Assembly: GCF_030518215.1 (NCBI RefSeq)
Contig: NZ_JAULRT010000032.1
Location: 372,001-436,000 of the forward strand
Source of the DNA: Gilvimarinus algae
Lineage (GTDB): Bacteria; Pseudomonadota; Gammaproteobacteria; Pseudomonadales; Cellvibrionaceae
DNA length: 64,000 nucleotides
Reading direction: 5' to 3'
Positions 1 through 6,350 of this stretch are shown here, in pieces. The notes under the pieces were generated by a model. That model saw only the letters and a list, made by a program, of their open reading frames with translations, was not told the origin of the DNA and did not search any database. Positions within the stretch are counted from its first letter, which is position 1. Every line of letters starts with the position of its first letter. The position numbers and the translations under genes are program-made.

Positions 1-641
1 TCCAGCTTTTGTCTTGTGTTGGAGTCAGATCGCGCACCCGGCTGGCCATGCCGTCTTCGCCCAGAGCGAAAGAAATCCCCACTACTAGCAGGCTGTTGAA
101 AACCCCTTGCATGCTCAGCACGACCTGAAGCGCGCAGATGTTGTGACTTGCCTTGACGGACAGGGTGGCTCCCTTTCCTAGAGGCAAGGCGCAGCAGATG
201 TGCGCTTCAGGCCACGCCCTTCGGGGCTTTCGGGCTGGCCCGTACTCGTCGTTGCCGCTTCTCGATGGGTGGTCACACACCTTCAAAACGGCGCCTAGAT
301 TACGAACCAGCCCGAAAGCCTGAGTACGCAAGGGGTTTTCAACAGCCTGCTAGCGCTTGCTCAAGCTTTCCCATGTTCATCGGCAGGTGAGTGACGCCCG
401 AAGCGACCTGAAACGTGTAGGGGCCGTCGTTTAAATAGATTACCGGGTAATACTTTTGACGATTCTCCTCGTTGTGGTAACGGGCAGGGACTTTGACATA
501 AATATCATAGCTTCGGCCCAAGTCGCTGGAGGTCAGGGTGTGCACGAATGAGTGGGGAATTTCGAACGCCGGTGCTTCGGCTTTGGCGGTGAAGGTCGCG
601 ATAATCAACACCGTGGCGAGTAATCGTGAGAAGACGGTCAA
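1..641 (-). pseudogene. alpha/beta hydrolase (esterase D/IroE-like), split by an inverted-repeat element; continues past the window edge
   Basis: The N-terminal part (641 down to 350) has a signal peptide and the start of an esterase domain (DIYVKVPARY, YPVIYLNDG). The reading frame then runs into the element at 89-349 and stops. Beyond the element, 85 down to 1 resumes with VVGISFALGEDGMASRVRDL, a stretch typical of IroE-like secreted serine esterases. Removing the element and one CTAG copy joins the halves in frame as EQAL-VVGI, so the insertion alone explains the break. The nucleophile and the rest of the catalytic triad would lie beyond base 1. The start ATG at 641 is followed by a plausible signal peptide. 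The break is seen directly; the substrate is unknown. Confidence 0.8.
89..349. mobile_element. MITE-like 261-bp element with 22-bp terminal inverted repeats and CTAG target duplication
   Basis: Bases 89-110 (beginning CAGGCTGTTGAAAACC) are the exact reverse complement of 328-349, and the similarity continues imperfectly inward for several bases. CTAG is present immediately outside both ends (85-88 and 350-353), as expected of a 4-bp target-site duplication. The interior has no convincing transposase reading frame, so it would need a transposase supplied in trans. The palindromic CTAG target and the CAGGCTGTTGAAAA-type tip recall ends of some IS families (IS1182-like or IS5-like), but the family assignment is a guess. 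It interrupts an esterase gene. Confidence 0.85.
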
Positions 642-772
642 TGGGGTGTCCTCAGTGTTTGGGCATCGGTAGCTAATGTGAATGGTGCCAGAGATTTCCT
701 ACCGGCAACACGATTTCGGTCTCCGGTCGCTGCGTGGCCTGATGAAAATCCGCGTCACCAACTTAGGTGTTT

Positions 773-1681
773 TCAAGCAATCTCGTCCCAGTAGGGCGAA
801 TCGCCGTAGTAGCCGTCGATAAAATCCAAAAAGCAGCGCACCTTGCTCGCCAGCAGTTTGCGGTGGGCATAGACGGCGTAGAGCCCCAGTGGCTCGGGCG
901 CCAGCTCCGGCAAGAGAATCTGCAGCTTGCCCTCGGCGATGGCGCGGCCGGCGATAAACGTCGGTTGCAGCACAATGCCCATGCCCAGGGTGGCCATGCG
1001 CATCAGCACCTGGCCGTTGTTGCAAACCATACTAGAACCGGCCACAGGCTGGGCGCGGCTGAGTGTTTGTTGCAGGCTGCCTGGGTTGTCGCTGTCCATC
1101 AGGCTGTAACGCAGGTAGCGGTGCTGGGCCAACTCATCGAGGTTAGCGGGTGCGCCACAGCGGGCGATGTAATCCGGTGAGGCGCAGAGCACCAGGCGCA
1201 CCGGGGCAATACGTTTGGCAATCAGCGATGAGCTCTTCAGCCGGCCGATGCGCAGGGCAATATCAAAACCCTCTTCGACAATATCGACCTTGCGGTCATC
1301 CAGCATCAGATCAATGCCCACACCTGGGTGTGCCCTTTGGAAATCACTGAGCAGGCCCGGCAGGTGCTCGCTGGCAAAGGACACGGGCGCACTGATGCGC
1401 AGCAGCCCCTGGGCGCTGCCACCGAGATCACCCACCTGGCTGTCTAAATCATCCAGCTCTTCCAGCAACTGCTGGGCGCGTTCGTGATAGCGAAGACCGG
1501 CCTCCGTCAGGTGCAGTTTGCGTGTGGTCCGATTGAGCAAGCGCTGGCCCAGGCGCTCCTCGAGATGCGAGACATACTTGCTCACCAGCTGCGGTGAGAG
1601 CGCCAGGCGGTCGGCGGCCCGGGTAAAGCTGCCCTCGCTCACCACAGTGACAAAGGCCCGCATGGTCTCGACCTTATCCAT
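773..1681 (-). CDS. LysR-family transcriptional regulator
   Basis: 302 residues, the usual LysR length. The N-terminal winged HTH (about residues 1-60, with FTRAADRLALSPQLVSKYVS) is followed by a substrate-binding domain (about 90-295) of the CrgA/aminoethylphosphonate type common in gammaproteobacteria. It is transcribed away from the DoxX gene at 1816, and the shared 134-bp region contains a 17-bp perfect palindrome (1699-1715) suited to autoregulation and control of DoxX and its neighbours. LysR regulators paired with DoxX, hydroquinone reductase and DODA-type dioxygenase genes are often involved in responses to quinones or electrophiles; that role is inferred here from the neighbours. Confidence 0.9.
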   Translation of the reverse strand: MDKVETMRAFVTVVSEGSFTRAADRLALSPQLVSKYVSHLEERLGQRLLNRTTRKLHLTEAGLRYHERAQQLLEELDDLDSQVGDLGGSAQGLLRISAPVSFASEHLPGLLSDFQRAHPGVGIDLMLDDRKVDIVEEGFDIALRIGRLKSSSLIAKRIAPVRLVLCASPDYIARCGAPANLDELAQHRYLRYSLMDSDNPGSLQQTLSRAQPVAGSSMVCNNGQVLMRMATLGMGIVLQPTFIAGRAIAEGKLQILLPELAPEPLGLYAVYAHRKLLASKVRCFLDFIDGYYGDSPYWDEIA

Positions 1682-1698
1682 GGTTATCCACCCCTTTT

Positions 1699-1715
1699 AT
1701 CAACATTTTGTTGAT
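1699..1715. promoter_or_regulatory. palindromic operator between lysR and doxX
   Basis: ATCAACATTTTGTTGAT is a perfect 17-bp palindrome with 6-bp arms around ATTTT. It lies 18 bp upstream of the LysR start and about 100 bp upstream of doxX. Its position in a divergent LysR promoter region suggests it is the regulator's own binding site; no experiment is implied. Confidence 0.6.
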
Positions 1716-1815
1716 TATATGGCAATAAGTGATCAGTTACTCTTTTTATTTGTTGTCAGTAGACTGAGTTCAAGCCTCGGGAGAGTGCCCGGGACTCAAT
1801 CAACAGGAGACGATC

Positions 1816-2292
1816 ATGAGCACAAAACTGACAAAAGCATTACTCAATACCCACGGCGGCTACGGGGCACTGGCATTGCGACTGCCTATTGGGGGGATAC
1901 TACTGGCGCACGGGGCGCAGAAACTGTTTGGCTGGTTTGGTGGCTACGGCCTTACCGGTACCGGACAGTGGATGGCGAGCATTGGTTTGGAACCCGGCTA
2001 CCTGATGGCTTTGCTGGCGGGTAGCGCAGAGTTCTTTGGCGGGCTTGCGCTGCTGCTGGGTTTTCTGACACGTCCCGCCGCGGTGGCGTCGGCGTTTACC
2101 ATGCTGGTAGCGATTTTTGCCGTGCACATTGGCAACGGTCTGTTTATGAGCAACAACGGTTATGAGTTCGCCCTGTCTCTGCTGGCCGCCACCGTGGCCC
2201 TGGTTTTTCTCGGCGGCGGCCGGGTGTCGGTGGATGCCTGGCTGAGTCGTGCGCTTGAGCGCGACGCCCTGCCGACCGCGAAGCTCGCCTAA
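1816..2292 (+). CDS. DoxX family membrane protein
   Basis: 158 residues with about four membrane segments. The opening segment has the typical DoxX pattern: LRLPIGGILLAHGAQKLFGW, then a glycine-rich stretch and a second segment containing GSAEFFGGLALLLGF. DoxX-family proteins are small inner-membrane proteins linked to redox homeostasis and thiol stress; their biochemical activity is poorly defined. An AGGAGA ribosome-binding site precedes the ATG. It is the first gene of a probable run doxX - hydroquinone reductase - extradiol dioxygenase (now broken), and lies opposite the LysR gene that probably controls it. Confidence 0.9.
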   Translation: MSTKLTKALLNTHGGYGALALRLPIGGILLAHGAQKLFGWFGGYGLTGTGQWMASIGLEPGYLMALLAGSAEFFGGLALLLGFLTRPAAVASAFTMLVAIFAVHIGNGLFMSNNGYEFALSLLAATVALVFLGGGRVSVDAWLSRALERDALPTAKLA

Positions 2293-2361
2293 ATCACTTT
2301 ACCGAGCCTTCAAACATATTTGGTGGGCCTTGCCCGCCCGTTCGAGAAAAGGAGTAAGCCG

Positions 2362-3309
2362 GTGTTGGTGAATGGTGTTTGGCAGGAAAAATGGCAGCCC
2401 GTGCAGGGCGCCGATGAGCAGGGCCGCTTTGTTCGTCAGGGTTCGAGCTTCCGTCACTGGGTAACCCCCGACGGTTCTGCCGGGCCGACGGGGCAAGCGG
2501 GCTTTAAGGCGCAGGCGGGGCGCTATCACTTGTACGTCGCCTACATTTGCCCCTGGGCATCGCGCACCTTGATTGCGCGACAACTCAAGGGCCTGGCCGA
2601 GCTGGTCAGCGTGTCAGTGGTAAACCCGCAGCTGACCGATCAGGGGTGGCAGTTTGGTGGGTTTCCCGGCGCCGATGAGGATGTTATTCGCGGTGCCCGT
2701 TATCTTCACGAGCTGTACACCTTTGCCGACCCATCGGTAACCGGACGGGCGACTGTGCCGGTGTTGTGGGATAAATATTCGCAGACCATCGTCAACAATG
2801 AGTCGGCGGACATTGTGCGCATGCTCAACAGTGCATTTCGCGAGCTGGTGGATACCGGGCCAGACTTGTACCCAAGGACCCTGGCGCATGAGATCGATGC
2901 GCTCAATGATGAGGTGTATCACGGGCTCAATAACGGCGTCTACAAGGCGGGCTTTGCTACAACGCAGTTTGCCTATGAGGAGGCCTGCGAGGGCGTTTTT
3001 GCCACCTTGGACAGATTGGAAAGCCGCCTTGCCGATGGCCGCCGCTATTTGTTCGGTGACCAGCTGACCGAAACGGATATCCGCGTTTTCGTGTCGCTGG
3101 TGCGGTTTGATGCTGCCTATCATGGGCTGTTTAAGTGCAATCGCAACACCCTGCGCGACATGCCTGGTTTACACGCCTACACCCGGCGGCTTCTCGCCCT
3201 GGAAAGCGTGGCGTCTTCGGTGAACATAGATCACATAAAAGCGGGTTACTATTCCATCAAAGCCTTGAACCCAAGCGGCATAGTGCCTCTGGGGCCTGAG
3301 CAGATTTAG
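2362..3309 (+). CDS. yqjG: glutathionyl-hydroquinone reductase (YqjG/ECM4 type, glutathione S-transferase superfamily)
   Basis: Reduces glutathionyl-hydroquinones, releasing glutathione and hydroquinone. The thioredoxin-like domain carries the family CPWA motif (YICPWASRTLI, about residue 60), the catalytic Cys of Xi-class GSTs. It is followed by PVLWDKYSQTIVNNESADI, which binds glutathione, and an all-alpha C-terminal domain. I choose GTG at 2362 because AAAAGGAG lies 7 bases upstream and the protein then begins MLVNGVWQ like its homologues. The longer frame from a TTG at 2320 would add 14 residues unlike the family. The length of 315 residues is normal. It is probably co-transcribed with doxX. 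Confidence 0.9.
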   Translation: MLVNGVWQEKWQPVQGADEQGRFVRQGSSFRHWVTPDGSAGPTGQAGFKAQAGRYHLYVAYICPWASRTLIARQLKGLAELVSVSVVNPQLTDQGWQFGGFPGADEDVIRGARYLHELYTFADPSVTGRATVPVLWDKYSQTIVNNESADIVRMLNSAFRELVDTGPDLYPRTLAHEIDALNDEVYHGLNNGVYKAGFATTQFAYEEACEGVFATLDRLESRLADGRRYLFGDQLTETDIRVFVSLVRFDAAYHGLFKCNRNTLRDMPGLHAYTRRLLALESVASSVNIDHIKAGYYSIKALNPSGIVPLGPEQI

Positions 3310-3318
3310 GGGGCAGGT

Positions 3319-4355
3319 ATGGCGGCCAAGCGGCAAATTGTTTTTCTTTCGCACGGCGGTGGTCCCATGCCGCTGCTCGATGATCCGGGTCACGAGCCCA
3401 TGGTCAAGGCCCTGCGCAGCCTGGCGGGCCGCCTGCAAAAGCCCAGCGCGATACTGGTGATCAGCGCGCACTGGGAGGCGCCGGTGCCAACGCTTACCAG
3501 TGCGGCCAGCCCGGCTCTGGTGTACGACTACTACGGCTTTGCGCCGGAGGCTTACACCATCACCTACCCCTGCCCGGGCGAGCCGAGTTTGTCCCGCACT
3601 GTGAGTGATCTGTTGCGCCAAAGCGGTATCGAAACGCGGCAAGATCCCGGACGCGGCCTGGACCACGGCGTATTTGTGCCGCTGCGTTTAATGTACCCAG
3701 ATGCCGAGATACCCTGCGTGCAGTTATCCTTGGTTCGCGGCCTTAGGGCCTGTTAACACTAATTGAGTACGCCTGCTGGAAGGCAGTTTTGTCTCCCGCT
3801 AGGCGCCGTGAGCGAAGTTTGGTTACTCCAAATAAGCGATCGGCAACAACGCTGGAGGAAAAACTGACTCCAGCCCTACGGGTTACACCTAAAAATCCGC
3901 CACTCTGCGTTGCTTGTCGTTCATTTGGAGCTACCAAACTTCTCTCCTCGCGCCTTAATTGGCGAAATTTTTAGGTGTAACAGGCTGTACTCAATTAGTG
4001 TTAACAGGCCCTGGCGCTCGCCTTGCAAAAGCTCGACTATGACAACTTGCTGGTGATTGGCTCGGGGTTTAGTTTTCACAACCTCAACGCGTTTTTTTCA
4101 GCCGGTGGTGAGGCTGATGCCCAGGCCTTCGCCCACTGGCTCATCGATACCTGTACCAACGGCGAATTGTCTCAGGCCCAACGACTCGACCGGCTGGCGC
4201 ACTGGGACAGAGCGCCGGGTGCCCGTTTTAGTCACCCCCGCGAAGAACACCTGTTGCCCTTGCACGTCTGTGCGGCCTTGGCCGGTGCGAGCTGCGATGA
4301 GCACCATCTGCTCAATATTGTAGGCAAGCCAGCGGCTATGTTTTACTGGTATTAA
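3319..4355 (+). pseudogene. 4,5-DOPA dioxygenase extradiol-like (LigB family), interrupted by an inverted-repeat element
   Basis: The first part (3319-3744) encodes the N-terminal two thirds of a class III extradiol ring-cleavage dioxygenase: the metal-binding LSHGGGPMPLLDDP region, SAHWEAP, YYGFAPEAYTITYP and DHGVFVPLRLMYPDAEIPC. It stops shortly inside the element at 3745-4012. From 4011 the frame resumes with LALALQKLDYDNLLVIGSGF and runs to a normal C-terminus at 4355. Compared with intact relatives, a few residues after VRGL seem to be missing (usually a DPA/DAA-x-H stretch), so the insertion may have come with a small deletion. Enzymes of this family are often encoded next to DoxX and pirin or hydroquinone reductase genes. 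Confidence 0.85.
3745..4012. mobile_element. MITE-like 268-bp element with 26-bp terminal inverted repeats
   Basis: Bases 3745-3770 (beginning AGGGCCTGTTAACACTA) are the exact reverse complement of 3987-4012. The interior contains further inverted repeats, for example GTTACACCTAAAAAT near 3889 against ATTTTTAGGTGTAAC at 3966-3980, so the transcript could fold strongly. No transposase is encoded. I cannot find a clear target duplication: the flanks read GGCCTT on the left and GGCGCT on the right. The tip resembles ends of some IS5-family elements, which is suggestive only. It interrupts the dioxygenase gene. Confidence 0.8.
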
Positions 4356-4374
4356 TGGTTAATGATGGCGTGTT

Positions 4375-5358
4375 TTAACGTGCATACTTTTGTCGGTAGG
4401 CCTGAGGTGTCAGGCCGGTTAGCCGTTTAAAGACTTGACGGAATGTTTTGCTGTCGTTGTAACCTACCTCTAAGGTCAAAGACTGAATGCTAAGGTGGCC
4501 GGCTTCCAGCGCTTTTTTGGCGGCTTCTATTTTGATCCGCTGGAGGTATTCCAAAGGCGGCATATCCACCGCCTGCTTGAAGCGGCGAATAAAATTGCGC
4601 TTGCTCATGTGTACTTTTTGGGCCACTGTCTCAAGATTAAGCGCTTGGTGGTAATGGGCCTCCATGTAAGCCTGAGCCTCGCGAATCAGAGGGTCGCGGT
4701 GGTGGGTCATGCCGGTAAAAATGGAAAAGTGCGCTTGGCTGGCGTGGTCCCGCTGAATAGAAAAATTCTTGGCGACCTGTACACCCAGCTCATGGCCGCA
4801 AAATTTCTCAATCAGATAAAGCAATAGGTTTAAGGATGAGAACGCGCCTCCACCTGTGTATGTGCCGGACTCGTCTGTGACAACGGCATCGGGTTTGAGT
4901 TGTATCTCTGGAAAACGCTGGCGCATGTCATCGGTTACGGCCCAGTGAGAAGTGCAGGGTTTACCTTTGAGCACGCCGGCCTCGGCGAGAAAGTAGCTGC
5001 CTTTGCACAGGCTGGCGACCTCTGTGCCCGCTTGATAATGCTGCTGTAGCCAGAGCAGCACATCGGCGTAGGCGTGTTTCAATTGATCCCAGGAGCCCTG
5101 AAAAGCTGGTATAAGAATCAGCGCCTGTGGGTGACCAAAGGACTGAGCGGGTCGATCTTCAATCGTGCAGTCGCCGCGCCAATAGGAGATACCGTCGACC
5201 GTTAGCGGGCCGGCTTGCGGGGTGATGCGGGTAATGGCAAAAGCCGGCGCTTGGTCTTGGCTCAGGAGAATTTCGTTGGTGCGGGTCAGAATATCGAGCG
5301 GTGCCGCCAGAGATGATAGTACAACGTCCTCATAGGTCAACAGATAAATGGTTTTCAT
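4375..5358 (-). CDS. GlxA-type AraC-family transcriptional regulator (DJ-1/PfpI domain plus AraC HTH)
   Basis: 327 residues from the ATG at 5358 (MKTIYLLTYEDVVLSSLAAP). A longer in-frame extension upstream lacks family similarity. Residues about 1-180 form a DJ-1/PfpI-like domain, with the elbow region around EVASLCKGSYFLAEAG holding a Cys where PfpI proteins have their nucleophile. Residues about 225-325 carry two AraC helix-turn-helix motifs (LETVAQKVHMSKRNFIRRFK; LTLEVGYNDSKTFRQVFKRL). Members of this group respond to small amines, amides or oxidative signals; the ligand cannot be read from sequence. It converges with the broken dioxygenase gene and is divergent from the DUF899 gene at 5506, a possible target. 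Confidence 0.9.
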   Translation of the reverse strand: MKTIYLLTYEDVVLSSLAAPLDILTRTNEILLSQDQAPAFAITRITPQAGPLTVDGISYWRGDCTIEDRPAQSFGHPQALILIPAFQGSWDQLKHAYADVLLWLQQHYQAGTEVASLCKGSYFLAEAGVLKGKPCTSHWAVTDDMRQRFPEIQLKPDAVVTDESGTYTGGGAFSSLNLLLYLIEKFCGHELGVQVAKNFSIQRDHASQAHFSIFTGMTHHRDPLIREAQAYMEAHYHQALNLETVAQKVHMSKRNFIRRFKQAVDMPPLEYLQRIKIEAAKKALEAGHLSIQSLTLEVGYNDSKTFRQVFKRLTGLTPQAYRQKYAR

Positions 5359-5505
5359 TGCTCGGGTTCCGCTCAAAACTGCGCTCAGTATAGAAACGAA
5401 ATTGGCACAAAACCACCTTAGAATTGGCATTTGCACGAAGGCACACAACGGCGTCATCGGTGCAGACTGAGCATTATCATTCAGCGGTAAAGCTCAGGAG
5501 GTCCT

Positions 5506-6162
5506 ATGAAAAACAGTGTCAGCGAAAAAGAGTGGCAGGCGGCGATGGAGGCTTTTCGGGAAAAGGAAAAGGCCTTTACGCGCCAGCGCGATGCGCTCAA
5601 TGCCGAGCGCCGCCGCTTGCCGGTAACGCCTATCACCAAAGACTATCGCTTTTCCGGGCCGCAAGGGGAGGTGGGGCTGGTCGATCTGTTTGCCGATAAA
5701 AAGCAGTTGATTGTTTACCACTTTATGTTCGCCCGTTCACCGTGTAACGGCTGCGCGATGATGGTAGACAATATGGGGCACCCGGCGCACATTCGCGCGC
5801 GTGATACGTCTCTGGTGCTGATATCCCTTGCGCCACTGGAAAAGCTCGAGGCTTTTAAACAGCGCATGGGTTGGACCCTGCCTTGGTACAGCTCGGCGGA
5901 CAGTGACTTTAACCGGGATTTTGGCGCGACCCGAGATAACGGTGAAATGTTTGGTCTCAGTGTGTTTATCCGCGAGGGCGAGGACATTTATCGAAGTTAT
6001 TTTACCAGCTTGCGCGGCGTGGAGTATTTGGGCAGCAACTTTTCCTTTTTAGATCTCACGCCCATGGGGCGCCAAGAGCTGTGGGAGGATAGCCCCGACA
6101 CGGTGCCGCAAACGCCACCTTACCAATGGTGGCGCTTCCACGATGAATACGAGGAGCAATAG
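5506..6162 (+). CDS. DUF899 family thioredoxin-fold protein
   Basis: 218 residues. It matches the DUF899 family (thioredoxin-like, predicted oxidoreductase): a basic N-terminal helix with EKAFTRQRDALNAERRRLP, then YRFSGPQGEVGLVDLF, a CNGCAMMVDNMGH motif with two cysteines near residue 82, and the closing WEDSPDTVPQTPPYQWWRFHDEY typical of the family. A strong AGGAGG site precedes the ATG. No reaction has been firmly assigned to the family. The adjacent divergent GlxA-type regulator is a candidate regulator. Confidence 0.85.
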   Translation: MKNSVSEKEWQAAMEAFREKEKAFTRQRDALNAERRRLPVTPITKDYRFSGPQGEVGLVDLFADKKQLIVYHFMFARSPCNGCAMMVDNMGHPAHIRARDTSLVLISLAPLEKLEAFKQRMGWTLPWYSSADSDFNRDFGATRDNGEMFGLSVFIREGEDIYRSYFTSLRGVEYLGSNFSFLDLTPMGRQELWEDSPDTVPQTPPYQWWRFHDEYEEQ

Positions 6163-6164
6163 CC

Positions 6165-6350
6165 GTGTGCCCTGTCTGCGCAGCCGGCGCTCTCGGCTGG
6201 GCCTTGGCGGCCGGTGTCGGTGGGAGCGGTGTGACTTTGGCGGTGCTCCGGCGGCGCCGAAAAAAATGCGCACCTACCACTCAAACCGCAGACCGATCAG
6301 AGGTAGCAGGCTGCCCTCCTCGGCGAGCACCTCGCCGGTGCGCTCGTTGA
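6165..6350 (+). CDS. possible small Cys-motif membrane peptide downstream of DUF899
   Basis: A GTG two bases after the DUF899 stop opens a 61-codon frame beginning MCPVCAAGALGWALAAGV, followed by a short hydrophobic stretch and RRRRKK. From memory, small proteins beginning MCP-x-C with one membrane helix are common in proteobacteria, sometimes next to DUF899 genes. The hydrophobic half looks real. The C-terminal half overlaps the last 77 bases of the convergent TonB receptor gene and has skewed composition, so the original end may have been lost or frameshifted. Function unknown. Confidence 0.35.
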   Translation: MCPVCAAGALGWALAAGVGGSGVTLAVLRRRRKKCAPTTQTADRSEVAGCPPRRAPRRCAR

